Shown here one piece after another: positions 16,769-25,940 of a DNA stretch of 64,000 bases. The notes under the pieces were generated by a model. That model saw only the letters and a list, made by a program, of their open reading frames with translations. It was not told the DNA's origin and ran no database searches. The position numbers and the translations under genes were made by a program. This DNA is from Bradyrhizobium sp. in8p8 (GTDB lineage: Bacteria; Pseudomonadota; Alphaproteobacteria; Rhizobiales; Xanthobacteraceae), in contig NZ_AUGD01000006.1 in assembly GCF_000426845.1 (NCBI RefSeq), positions 310,001-374,000 of the forward strand, written 5' to 3'. The stretch's first letter is position 1. Every line of letters starts with the position of its first letter.

Positions 16769-17581
16769 TTAACGCCATTCGATTCGGTATGCATCAATGG
16801 GCTGCTGAAAGCCTTTGAGATGGTGGGCACCCAAGCTTGACACTTGCACGCGATCCCGGATGCAATCCTGTACAGCCTTTGACACCAGAATGGCATCGGG
16901 GTCGGCCAACTGACACAAACGAGCGGCCAGTTGAACGGTCGCACCGAAGAGGTCGTTGCTGTCAGCAATCGGCTCGCCGACATCGATGCCAATCCGCACC
17001 TGAAGCTTCTCCTTGCTCGCCAGATTGAAGGCTTCAAATGCGCGCTGGATGGCGCGGGCGCATTGCACGGAGGCAGAGGCGTCGGCAAAGGATGCCATGA
17101 TACCATCGCCGGTGTGCTTCACCACATGTCCGCCCTCGTCCTTCAACGCCCGGCGCACCAGCGCGTCATGAGCCCGAACCATCTCCACTGAACGGGCATC
17201 GCCAAGACGCTCCGTCATGCTGGTAGAGCCAACGATGTCGGTGAACATGATAGCTCGCAGCGCAGAATCGAATTTGATGTCGTCTGCCGCGCCGCCAGGT
17301 GCCGGGTCGGACACCCTCCCCAGAAACGCCTGGACCGCCGAGAGGTCCACTTCGATGACATCCTTCGCTACGTCGCCGTGAGCTTCGTCATGAACCCTCA
17401 TCGCCGTTCGGATATCCGGTGCGTCAATGAGACAGAAGCCCGTACCGCGGGATTCATCAAACCAGTACGTTAGAAAACGAACGCCGTATCGATCTTGCAC
17501 TTCCAGATCTTTGCGATGCGCCTCGGCGATATCGGCGGCGGTCAGCCCCGAGAGATCGTGCCGGTCAAGGAAAATTGGCAT
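16769..17581 (-). CDS. DUF4242 domain fused to a class III nucleotide cyclase domain
   Basis: A 270-residue two-domain protein. Residues 1-75 (PIFLDRHDLSGLTAADIAEAH and later FLTYWFDESRGTGFCL) are a DUF4242 domain, a ferredoxin-like fold with a possible metal site. Residues about 105-270 are a class III adenylate/guanylate cyclase: metal-binding RAIMFTDIVGSTSMTER, the dimer-arm region GGHVVKHTGDGIMASF, and IGIDVGEPI. ATG 17581 follows AGGGTG. It lacks membrane segments, so it is soluble. It lies downstream of the transglutaminase operon on the same strand, about 180 bases away. It may make a cyclic nucleotide in response to a ligand or metal bound by the DUF4242 part; the signal is unknown. 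Confidence 0.8.
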   Translation of the reverse strand: MPIFLDRHDLSGLTAADIAEAHRKDLEVQDRYGVRFLTYWFDESRGTGFCLIDAPDIRTAMRVHDEAHGDVAKDVIEVDLSAVQAFLGRVSDPAPGGAADDIKFDSALRAIMFTDIVGSTSMTERLGDARSVEMVRAHDALVRRALKDEGGHVVKHTGDGIMASFADASASVQCARAIQRAFEAFNLASKEKLQVRIGIDVGEPIADSNDLFGATVQLAARLCQLADPDAILVSKAVQDCIRDRVQVSSLGAHHLKGFQQPIDAYRIEWR

Positions 17582-17760
17582 CGGCAGCACCCTATCCAAT
17601 CCTTCGAAATATGACCTGAAGTTTGCACCAAGCTTGAAGTTCGCGAAAGGGCCGATCCCTGCGTCCTGATGTCAGTTCCGGGTCACAAAGCTGCCAATGA
17701 CATTCTAGATGGCAGACTTCCGCTTCGCGTTGGTAAGCCGAACGCTTATGAGTACACGCC

Positions 17761-18639
17761 CTACTCCACAAGCAGCACGTCGACGGCGACATTGAGCTTC
17801 TGCCTGGGCGAGCCGACGATGATGCCGTCGACCGGCGAGACGTCGGAAAAATCGCGCCCCACGGCAAGCACGATGTGATCGTTGCCGATCAGGAGATCGT
17901 TGGTCGGATCGAGATCGACCCAGCCAAGCTCCGCCCCGCACCACAGCGACACCCAGGCATGGGTGGCGTCGGCGCCCTGCAGACGCCGCTGGCCCGGCGG
18001 CGGAATGGTGCGCAGGTAGCCGCTGACATAGGCTGCGGGCAGGCCTAGCCCACGCAGCCCCGCGATCATCACATGGGCAAAGTCCTGGCAGACGCCATGG
18101 CGTTTGTCGAAGACCTCCTCGAGCGGCGTCGTGATCACCGTCGCCTTCGGGTCGTAGCGAAATTCGCTGCGGATGCGGTGCATCAGGTCGACCGCGCCCT
18201 CGAGAATGCCGGTGCCGGATGCAAAGCTTTCCGCGGCGTAGGCGCTGACCGGGCGCAGCACCGGTACCAGCGGACTCGCGAAGACATAGCCGACGGGCGA
18301 GGACGGCCCGAGGCTCGTCGCCTCGAAGGCGATGTCCCGAATGCTCTCCCAGGACGGGCCGGCCGCACTACGGGCGGGAGGCTGGCGTGACACCGAGACA
18401 CGCGAGCGCGAGTCGATGCGCAGACTGCGATGGGCGGCTTCGATCGTGACGCTTTCCGTCAGTGTGCCGAAGAAATCGCGCCGCTGGTTGCGCTCGGCCG
18501 GCCGTGGATGGATCTCGACATCGTGCGAGATCAGTTCCTGGCCGCCTCCGCTTCTCGGCTCGAGCCGCAGCGTGCAGCGAGCGAAGCTGACCGGATTTTC
18601 GTACTCGTAGGTGGTGACGTGACGGATGTCGTAGATCAC
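17761..18639 (-). CDS. transglutaminase-like cysteine protease family protein
   Basis: A 292-residue protein with a bacterial transglutaminase N-terminal beta domain (IYDIRHVTTYEYENPV) and a C-terminal transglutaminase core. The catalytic triad is visible: Cys in RHGVCQDFAHVMI, His in DATHAWVSLWCG and Asp in WVDLDPTND. No signal peptide. It is the last gene of a three-gene operon and overlaps the preceding gene by GTGA, so translation should be coupled. Members of this cluster are predicted to process peptides or amide bonds made by the ATP-grasp partner. The start is GTG. Confidence 0.9.
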   Translation of the reverse strand: MIYDIRHVTTYEYENPVSFARCTLRLEPRSGGGQELISHDVEIHPRPAERNQRRDFFGTLTESVTIEAAHRSLRIDSRSRVSVSRQPPARSAAGPSWESIRDIAFEATSLGPSSPVGYVFASPLVPVLRPVSAYAAESFASGTGILEGAVDLMHRIRSEFRYDPKATVITTPLEEVFDKRHGVCQDFAHVMIAGLRGLGLPAAYVSGYLRTIPPPGQRRLQGADATHAWVSLWCGAELGWVDLDPTNDLLIGNDHIVLAVGRDFSDVSPVDGIIVGSPRQKLNVAVDVLLVE

Positions 18640-21173
18640 GCCAGCCCCGTCAGCTTTTCCGGCCGGCTGGCGTTGGGACCGTGTGGGAAATAGTGCTGCC
18701 CGATCGCGTCCGCGAGGCTGAGCAGATCCTGCTCCAGCGCGAACAGCGTCTTGACCTCGAGCTTCTCGGCCTCCGCCGTCGCAAGCATCGCCTGCATCGC
18801 CACCGCGAGCCGCTGCGGCTTCTCGATCAGGCCGTGCTCCCTCAGGCTCGGCAGCGCGGCGATGTGCTCGTTCAACGTCGTCACCTGGAACGCCACCGAC
18901 CGTGGATTGTAGCCGTCGAGCACGGCGAGGTCGCGCACCGGGGCCAGGATCGGCGCCAGCAGATAACGGGAGCGGTAGGTGATCTGGCAGTCCACCAGCG
19001 TCAGCAGGATGTCGAGATCCTCGTCGCCGGCCTCATCATAGGCGAACTGGCGCGTGAAGCGGGTGGTGTTGATGGCGCGCTCGATGCGGCGTCCGATGTC
19101 CAGGAAACGCCAGCCGGCGGCGCGGTTCATGTTCTCCTGCGCAAGCCCCGCAAAGCTCGCCAGCTCCTGCAACGTGAGCTCGGCGGCGCTTAACACGCTG
19201 TCGTCGTCCTCGACCTCCAGGGCGAGACGCTCGACCATCTCGGTGATGACCTGCCAGGCATCGGGCGACAGCCGCTCGCGCAGCGAGGTCGCCGTGCGCT
19301 GGGCCGCGCGCACCAGCGACAGTGCCGAGCCGAAACGCTCCGCACTCTGCAGCGCTTCTGCCGTGATGCGGCCCGAGGCGGTGCGCGATGTCTGCGAGAT
19401 CGCGCCCCAGGCCACCAGCAGGCGCTGGATGCGTTCAGCCGATTGCACCGAGGCCGCGGTGCCCTTGTTGGGCCCGCTCGGCGAGCCCAAAGCGCGCACC
19501 AGCCGCAGCGTCGCCTCGGCGCGTTCGAGGTAGCGGCCGAGCCAGAACAGATTGTCGGCGGCACGGCTCGGCAGCACGCCGGCGATGCGGCGGATGCGCA
19601 CCTTGTCGGTCGCGGGCAGCAGCGTCGCGGTCGAGACCTGCTTGTCCGAGACCACCCAGACGTCGGCGGCGCGGGCGCCGTCACCCATCGACACCGCGCG
19701 GGCGTCCGGCTGCTCGGCGATCCGGCAGAAGCCGCCGGGCATGATCGCCCAGCCGTCGGGCGTGGCGGCCGCGAACACGCGCAGCACGAAGGGGCGCGGC
19801 GTGAGTTGCCCCTTCTCCCAGACCGGCATGGTCGAGAGCCGCACCACCTCCTGGCCGACATAGTCCATGCCGCGCGCGGTGATGGCGTCGATGAGGCGCT
19901 GGCGGTCGGCGGCATCGAGCTCGCTCGCGAGCACGGGACCATTGCTGTCGAAACCGGGAACGTCGCGCCGGTAGGCACCTTCGATCGCGACCTCGTCGAG
20001 CCGCGCCAGCACCTCGTCGCGCGCCGCGCGCTGGCCGCACCACCACGTCGCGATATGCGGCATCTTCAGGTCTTCGCCGAGCAAGCGGCGGCTGAGCGCC
20101 GGCAGGAAGCCGAGCAGCGCCCGCGCCTCGAGGACACCCGAGCCCGGCATGTTGGCGACGACGACGCCATCCTTGCGCAGCACGTCGATCAGGCCGGGTA
20201 CACCGAGCCGCGAGGAGGCATCGAGCTCGAGCGGATCGAGCGAATTCGAATCGACGCGGCGAAGCAGCACGTCCAGCCGCTTGAGGCCGGCGACAGTGCG
20301 GATGTGGACGCGGTTGTCGCTGACCGCGAGATCTTCGCCCTCGACCAGAAGGAAACCGAGATAGCGCGCCAGCGTCGCATGCTCGAAATAGGTCTCGCTG
20401 AAGCTGCCGGGAGTGAGCACGCCGATCCTGGGCTCGTCGCGGTCGGCGCGCGCGCGCAAGGAATCGCGGAAGGCCTCGAAGAACGGCGCAACCCGCGGCA
20501 CGTTCATCGACTTGTAAAGATCGGAGAAGGCGCGCGAGAGCACGAGACGATTCTCCAGCGCGTAGCCCGCGCCCGACGGCGCCTGGGTGCGGTCGCCGAG
20601 CACCCACCAGCGACCGTCGGGCCCGCGTCCGACATCGGCGGCATAGAGCGAGAGATAGCGTCCGCCCGGCGGCGGCACACCGCACACGGGACGAAGATAT
20701 TCGGGGCTGCCGGCGATCGCGGCCGCCGGCAGCGCGCCTTCGGCCACGAGCCGGCCTTCGCCATAGATATCGCGCAGCACGCGCTCGAGCAGCTCGGCGC
20801 GCTGGGTGATGCCGGCGCAGAGCTGCTGCCAGTCGGCCTCGTCGATCAAAAGCGGCAGATGGCTGATCGACCAGGGCCGGTCGGCGCTATCGCCCGGCGC
20901 GCGATAGGTGACGCCGGCCTCGCGCAAGTGACGGTCGGCCATGCCGAAGCGCCGCTCGATCTCGTCGGGCGCGAGCGCACCAAATGCGTCAAAGAAGCGG
21001 CTCCACACGGCGCGCGGCGTGCCGTTCGGGCCCAAGAACTCGTCGGGAATACCGGGGAGCCGGCTATAGTCGCGCACCCATTGTGCGAGCCGGCGCTGGC
21101 CCTCGCGCTGGCTCTGCGCCCTGCCCGCCTTGTCGTCCTGTTCGGCTGCGCCCTCGCCCATGCGCGTCTCCAT
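18636..21173 (-). CDS. circularly permuted ATP-grasp plus alpha-E domain fusion protein
   Basis: An 845-residue fusion. Residues about 90-480 are a circularly permuted ATP-grasp domain (DUF404/DUF407), with GVLTPGSFSETYFEHATLAR, LLRRVDSNSLDPLEL and PHIATWWCGQR as recognisable segments. Residues about 530-845 are the all-helical alpha-E domain, starting near LFWLGRYLERAEATLRLVRAL. In many bacteria these are separate adjacent genes; here they are one chain. ATP-grasp enzymes of this type are predicted amide ligases. The gene follows the large DUF2126 transglutaminase gene by 15 bases and overlaps the small transglutaminase gene, giving a tight operon. The product and its target are not known experimentally to me. 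Confidence 0.9.
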   Translation of the reverse strand: METRMGEGAAEQDDKAGRAQSQREGQRRLAQWVRDYSRLPGIPDEFLGPNGTPRAVWSRFFDAFGALAPDEIERRFGMADRHLREAGVTYRAPGDSADRPWSISHLPLLIDEADWQQLCAGITQRAELLERVLRDIYGEGRLVAEGALPAAAIAGSPEYLRPVCGVPPPGGRYLSLYAADVGRGPDGRWWVLGDRTQAPSGAGYALENRLVLSRAFSDLYKSMNVPRVAPFFEAFRDSLRARADRDEPRIGVLTPGSFSETYFEHATLARYLGFLLVEGEDLAVSDNRVHIRTVAGLKRLDVLLRRVDSNSLDPLELDASSRLGVPGLIDVLRKDGVVVANMPGSGVLEARALLGFLPALSRRLLGEDLKMPHIATWWCGQRAARDEVLARLDEVAIEGAYRRDVPGFDSNGPVLASELDAADRQRLIDAITARGMDYVGQEVVRLSTMPVWEKGQLTPRPFVLRVFAAATPDGWAIMPGGFCRIAEQPDARAVSMGDGARAADVWVVSDKQVSTATLLPATDKVRIRRIAGVLPSRAADNLFWLGRYLERAEATLRLVRALGSPSGPNKGTAASVQSAERIQRLLVAWGAISQTSRTASGRITAEALQSAERFGSALSLVRAAQRTATSLRERLSPDAWQVITEMVERLALEVEDDDSVLSAAELTLQELASFAGLAQENMNRAAGWRFLDIGRRIERAINTTRFTRQFAYDEAGDEDLDILLTLVDCQITYRSRYLLAPILAPVRDLAVLDGYNPRSVAFQVTTLNEHIAALPSLREHGLIEKPQRLAVAMQAMLATAEAEKLEVKTLFALEQDLLSLADAIGQHYFPHGPNASRPEKLTGLA

Positions 21174-21188
21174 GCCCCCGCATCATAC

Positions 21189-24100
21189 TCATTGCAGGAG
21201 CGGGGTCCGCAAGTCGAGGGTCAGCGGAAACTCATTTGTGCGTTCCTCCGGCGGCGGCTGCACCGGACCGGGGGTGTGGCCATGGTCCTGGAAGCGCGCC
21301 AGCCGCCGCGCCTCGGCCTCATAGGTATTGACCGGCTTGGTGTCGTAATTGCGCCCGCCGGGATGGGCGACGTGGTAGACGCAGCCGCCAAGCGAGCGTC
21401 CGTTCCAGGTATCGATCAGATCGAACGTCAGGGGCGCATGAACGGGGATGGTCGGGTGCAGACCGGAGGCCGGCTGCCAGGCCTTGAAGCGGACCCCGGC
21501 CACAGCTTCCGTCGAGCGGCCGGTTGAGGTCATCGGCAGGCGGCGTCCATTGCAGGTCACGATGTGGCGGCCTTCGACGAAGCCCTCGGCCTTGACCTGG
21601 AGCCGCTCGACGGATGAATCGACATAACGCACGGTGCCGCCGGCCGAGCCCTCCTCGCCGAGCACATGCCAGGGCTCCAGCGCCTGGCGCAGTTCCAGGG
21701 TCACTCCGCCATGATGCACGCGGCCGAAGGCGGGAAAGCGGAATTCGAGCTGGGCCAGGTACCATTCCGGCTCGAACGGATAGCCGAACTGCTTCAGCTC
21801 GGTGAGTACGTCGAGGAAATCTTCCCAGATGAAATGCGGCAGCATGTAGCGGTCGTGCAGCGCGGTGCCCCAGCGCACGAACTTGCCCGCCAGCGGCTCG
21901 CGCCAGAACTTCGCGATCAGCGCGCGGATCAGGAGCTGCTGCGCCAGCGACATACGCGGATCGGGCGGCATTTCGAGAGCGCGGAATTCGACGAGGCCGA
22001 GCCGGCCGGTCGGGCCCTCCGGCGAATAGAGCTTGTCGATGCAAATCTCGGCGCGGTGGGTGTTGCCGGTGATGTCGACGAGCAGATGCCGGAACAGCCG
22101 GTCGACCAGCCACAGCGGCGTCTGGGTGCCCGGCGGCGGCACGTGCGAGAGCGCGATCTCGAGCTCGTAGATGCTGTCATGGCGGGCTTCGTCGATGCGC
22201 GGCGCCTGGCTGGTCGGGCCGATGAAGAGGCCGGAGAAGAAGTAGGACAGCGATGGATGCCGCTGCCAGTACAGCACGAGGCTCTTCAAGAGATCCGGCC
22301 GGCGCAGGAAAGGCGAATCCTGCGGGCTCGAGCCGCCGACCACGACGTGATTGCCGCCGCCGGTGCCGGTGTGGCGGCCGTCGACCAGGAAGCGGTTGGC
22401 GCCGAGGCGCACCTTCGCCGCGTCCTCATAGAGTCCGGAGGTGATCTCCACCGCGTCGCGCCAGCTCCTCGCCGGCTGGATGTTGATCTCGATGACACCT
22501 GGGTCGGGCGTCACCTTAATCACCTCGATGCGCGGGTCGAACGGCGGCGGGTAGCCCTCGACATGGACGGGAAGCTGCATCTCTTCGGCGGTATCTTCCA
22601 GCGCCGAGACCAGCTCGAGATAATCCTCGATGCGCTCGACCGGCGGCATGAAGGCGCAGATCACGCCGTCGCGAATCTCGATCGCCAACGCGGTGCGCAC
22701 AGGAATTGCCGTGTTGAGATGCTCGGGAGCCGTACGCGGCGGCGCTGGCGGCCGGGCCATGCGCGTGAAGACGGGCAGCTTGCCCCGGGGCTCCATCGGG
22801 TCCTGCTCGACGATGTAGGGATACTGGTTGGGCGGGACGTGAGCGAGCGAACCGATCGGCAGGCGCAGGCCGAGCGGAGAATCACCCGGCGTCAGGAATA
22901 GATGATTGCGCCGCAGCGACCAGCGCTCGCTGCGCCAGCGCGGCGGCGCATTCCAGCGTTGGACCGGCAACACGAAGCCGCGCGGCGTGGTCAGGCCCTG
23001 GTCAAACACGCGCGCCATGCGTGCGCGCGCCTCCGGATCCGACAGTTTGGAATCGGTGGGGTCGACGTTGACCGGGAGCTCGGCCTCCTTCTGCAGCCAA
23101 TAGGCGGGATCCTCATAGGCCGGCATGATGTAGCCGAGATCGAGGCCGAGCCGCGCCGCTGTGCCTTCCATGAAGGCCTCGGCATCCCGGACCTCGGGAC
23201 GCCGTGGATTCTCGATCTTCGCGATGAGGTCGGCGTTCCTCCAGATCGGCACGCCGTCCTTGCGCCAGTACAGGCCGAAGGCCCAGCGCGGCAGGCTCTC
23301 GCCCGGATACCACTTGCCCTGGCCGTAGTGCAGGAGGCCGCCGGGCGCAAAGCGCGTGCGCAGCCGGCGGATCAGATCGTCGCCGAGCGCGCGCTTGGTC
23401 GGGCCGACGGCTTCCGTATTCCACTCCCCAGCTTCGGGATCGTCGACCGAGACGAAGGTCGGCTCGCCGCCCATGGTGAGACGCACGTCCGCGCTGGCGA
23501 GATCGCCATCGACCTGCTCGCCGAGATCGTCGAGGCGGGCCCAGGATTCGTCCGAGAACGGCTTTGTGATGCGCGGCGCCTCGCGGATACGCTTCACGCT
23601 CATGTCGAAGCTGAATTCGACCTCGGCAAAGCCGGCCCCGCCGGAGATCGGCGCCGCCGAGCGATAGTGCGGCGTGGCAGCGACGGGAATATGCCCCTCG
23701 CCGGCAAGCATGCCCGAGGTCGCGTCGAATCCGATCCAGCCTGCGCCCGGCAGATAGACTTCGGCCCAGGCGTGCAGATCCGTGAAATCGTTCTCGACTT
23801 CCGGCGGTCCCTCGATCGGATCGATGTCGGGACGGATCTGGATCAGATAGCCGGAGACGAAGCGCGCGGCCAGCCCGAGATGGCGCAGCGTCTGGATCAG
23901 AAGCCAGGCGGAGTCGCGGCATGATCCTGCGCCGGAGGCAAGCGTCTCCTCCGGCGTCTGCACGCCCGGTTCCATCCGGATGATGTAGCGGACTTTCTTC
24001 TGAAGCTCGCGATTGAGCTCGACCAGGAAGTTGACGGTGTTCGGGGCCTCGTGCGGGATCGAGTCGAGAAACCTGGCGAACAGGCGATCGGGCTTGATGG

Positions 24101-24458
24101 TCTCGAGATAAGGCGCAAGCTCGGTCTTGAGATCATCGGGATATTCGAACGGAAAGCTGTCGGCGTAAGGCTCGACGAAAAAGTCGAACGGGTTGACCAC
24201 GGTCATCCGCGCCGTGAAATCGACCTCGAACTTCAGCTCGGTGGCCTTCTCGGGAAAGACATAACGCGCGACCCAGTTGCCTTGAGGATCCTGCTGCCAG
24301 TTCACGAAATGATTGGAGGGCGTGACCTTGAGCGAATAGCTCAAAATCGGGGTACGCGTGTGCGGAGCCGGCCGCAGCCGGATAGTCTGCGGGCCAAGAT
24401 CGATCGGACGGTCGTATTTGTAGTGCGTGACGTGGTGTAGCGCGACGTAGATCGACAC
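21189..24458 (-). CDS. transglutaminase-like protein with DUF2126
   Basis: A 1089-residue protein, first of the three-gene operon. Residues 1-100 are a transglutaminase N-terminal domain (ALHHVTHYKYDRPIDLG). The core has Cys in GAGSCRDSAWLLI (near 178), His in DLHAWAEVYLPG and Asp in IGFDATSG. The remaining 800 residues are DUF2126, with PDPGVIEINIQPARSW and TGTGGGNHVVVGG as landmarks; the latter regions resemble glutamine-synthetase or ATP-grasp-linked folds in this family. GTG 24458 follows GGAG and gives the usual start; a TTG at 24515 would add 19 residues. No signal peptide. It works with the ATP-grasp/alpha-E protein in a predicted peptide-modifying system. Confidence 0.88.
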   Translation of the reverse strand: MSIYVALHHVTHYKYDRPIDLGPQTIRLRPAPHTRTPILSYSLKVTPSNHFVNWQQDPQGNWVARYVFPEKATELKFEVDFTARMTVVNPFDFFVEPYADSFPFEYPDDLKTELAPYLETIKPDRLFARFLDSIPHEAPNTVNFLVELNRELQKKVRYIIRMEPGVQTPEETLASGAGSCRDSAWLLIQTLRHLGLAARFVSGYLIQIRPDIDPIEGPPEVENDFTDLHAWAEVYLPGAGWIGFDATSGMLAGEGHIPVAATPHYRSAAPISGGAGFAEVEFSFDMSVKRIREAPRITKPFSDESWARLDDLGEQVDGDLASADVRLTMGGEPTFVSVDDPEAGEWNTEAVGPTKRALGDDLIRRLRTRFAPGGLLHYGQGKWYPGESLPRWAFGLYWRKDGVPIWRNADLIAKIENPRRPEVRDAEAFMEGTAARLGLDLGYIMPAYEDPAYWLQKEAELPVNVDPTDSKLSDPEARARMARVFDQGLTTPRGFVLPVQRWNAPPRWRSERWSLRRNHLFLTPGDSPLGLRLPIGSLAHVPPNQYPYIVEQDPMEPRGKLPVFTRMARPPAPPRTAPEHLNTAIPVRTALAIEIRDGVICAFMPPVERIEDYLELVSALEDTAEEMQLPVHVEGYPPPFDPRIEVIKVTPDPGVIEINIQPARSWRDAVEITSGLYEDAAKVRLGANRFLVDGRHTGTGGGNHVVVGGSSPQDSPFLRRPDLLKSLVLYWQRHPSLSYFFSGLFIGPTSQAPRIDEARHDSIYELEIALSHVPPPGTQTPLWLVDRLFRHLLVDITGNTHRAEICIDKLYSPEGPTGRLGLVEFRALEMPPDPRMSLAQQLLIRALIAKFWREPLAGKFVRWGTALHDRYMLPHFIWEDFLDVLTELKQFGYPFEPEWYLAQLEFRFPAFGRVHHGGVTLELRQALEPWHVLGEEGSAGGTVRYVDSSVERLQVKAEGFVEGRHIVTCNGRRLPMTSTGRSTEAVAGVRFKAWQPASGLHPTIPVHAPLTFDLIDTWNGRSLGGCVYHVAHPGGRNYDTKPVNTYEAEARRLARFQDHGHTPGPVQPPPEERTNEFPLTLDLRTPLLQ

Positions 24459-24550
24459 GGGGTGCGGTGCTCCAGCAGCTTTTTTGAGCAGAACACCTGA
24501 GGTGGGTGCGATCAAGCACTAACAACGGGCAGAGCGTGCCTATGGCACGG

Positions 24551-24584
24551 GCGAATGGCGGCAATGATGCCATTCGCCATTCGC
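24551..24584. repeat. intergenic palindromic repeat, family E
   Basis: Perfect 9-bp arms GCGAATGGC and GCCATTCGC (24551-24559 and 24569-24577) plus a second CATTCGC. Same family as at 28222 and 45235. It lies between the transglutaminase operon and the chemoreceptor gene. Confidence 0.65.
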
Positions 24585-24635
24585 TATCTCCTGTTCGCTC
24601 GCTGCAAACGTCGCGACAAGGAGACGCCGGGCAGC

Positions 24636-25940
24636 CTACGCCGCCGACGTCAGCCGCTGCAGGAACTGCGTCACCTCGCGCCGGAGCGTCTCGACTTCGC
24701 CATAGACGCGCTCGGAGGCGCTGTTGACGCGGCCGGCGACGCGGCCGGTATCGGCGGCAGCTTCGCTGATGCCCGTCACGTTGGAGGAAACTTGCGACGT
24801 GCCGACCGAGGCTTCTTGGACGTTGCGGGCAATTTCGCGCGTCGCGGCGCCCTGCTGCTCGATCGATGCTGCAATGCTGGCCGTGATGCCGTTGATCTCG
24901 GAGATGGTCTGCGCGATCGCCTCGACGGCCGCGACCGAATTGGTCGTCGAATGCTGCATCTCGCCGACCTTGGCGCTGATCTCCTCGGTCGCCTTCGCGG
25001 TCTGGTTGGCGAGGCTCTTGACTTCGGAGGCCACCACCGCGAAGCCGCGGCCGGCCTCGCCAGCGCGGGCCGCCTCGATCGTGGCGTTGAGCGCGAGGAG
25101 GTTGGTCTGCGAGGCGATCTCGCTGATCAGCTTGACGACGTCGCCGATCTGCATCGCGGCATCCGCAAGCGTGCGGATCTCGCTGCCGGCCCGATTGGCC
25201 TCGTTCACCGCCCGCCCCGTGCTCGCGGTCGAGCCGGCCACCTGGCGGTTGATCTCGGCGATCGATGATGCGAGCTGCTCCGCGGCGCTGGCGACGGTGG
25301 CGACGTTGCGCGAGGCCTGGTCGGACGCACTGAGCACGCCGGAGGTCTGCCGGCTGGTCTTCTCCGCCGCCGCGGCCATCTGACCGGCGTCGGATTCGAG
25401 ATCGGTCGCGGCGCACATGAGGCCGCCCGCGACTGCGTCGAGATGCGTACCGAACTCTCGCGCGAGGCCGGCGATCTCCACAACGCGGCGGCCGAGGCTG
25501 TCGGTGCCGGCATTGATGACGACCGCCGAGCGACGGAACGAGCCGGGCAATCCGCGCGCGAGGATCTTGCGGAAATACCTGCCGCGGCTTGCATAGTCCA
25601 TCGACGCCGAAGCCTCGCGGACGAAGGCGTCGGTGATGTCGAGCATGTCGTTGACGGACTTCTGGATCGCACCGATCCGCCCGGCCTGGCGCTCGGTCAT
25701 GATCCGGGCCTCGAGATCGCCGCGCGCCGCCTTGCGGCACACGTCGGCGACCTCATCGACGTCTACCGCCGTGCGATGCTGGCACCAGACGGCATAGCCA
25801 AGCAGAACGAACGTCGCGCCAGGCAGAGCGGCACTGGCGATTCCGGTCACACCGAGAAATGAAAGAAGGAATGCAACGAGGGCAAGAACACACGCGAGCG
25901 CGGTCGCTCCCTGCGCCTTAGAGAGAGAGCACAAATTCAT
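24636..25940 (-). CDS. methyl-accepting chemotaxis protein
   Basis: A 434-residue chemoreceptor. Two hydrophobic stretches near residues 10-50 (TALACVLALVAFLLSFLGV and ALPGATFVLLGYAVW) form a membrane hairpin with almost no periplasmic loop, so sensing is internal. A HAMP-like linker follows. The signalling domain has the hairpin tip ISEIASQTNLLALNATIEAA near residue 280, with AARAGEAGRGFAVVASEVK. ATG 25940 overlaps the end of the PAS gene by 23 bases. The PAS protein probably supplies the sensory input, as in Aer-type energy taxis. One extra CT unit in the CT repeat at the junction would join both genes into one chain. Confidence 0.88.
   Translation of the reverse strand: MNLCSLSKAQGATALACVLALVAFLLSFLGVTGIASAALPGATFVLLGYAVWCQHRTAVDVDEVADVCRKAARGDLEARIMTERQAGRIGAIQKSVNDMLDITDAFVREASASMDYASRGRYFRKILARGLPGSFRRSAVVINAGTDSLGRRVVEIAGLAREFGTHLDAVAGGLMCAATDLESDAGQMAAAAEKTSRQTSGVLSASDQASRNVATVASAAEQLASSIAEINRQVAGSTASTGRAVNEANRAGSEIRTLADAAMQIGDVVKLISEIASQTNLLALNATIEAARAGEAGRGFAVVASEVKSLANQTAKATEEISAKVGEMQHSTTNSVAAVEAIAQTISEINGITASIAASIEQQGAATREIARNVQEASVGTSQVSSNVTGISEAAADTGRVAGRVNSASERVYGEVETLRREVTQFLQRLTSAA

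Noticed and set aside
18681..24440. Multiple plus-strand frames across the ATP-grasp/transglutaminase operon
   Set aside because: They are shadows produced by codon bias opposite three genes with full catalytic motifs.
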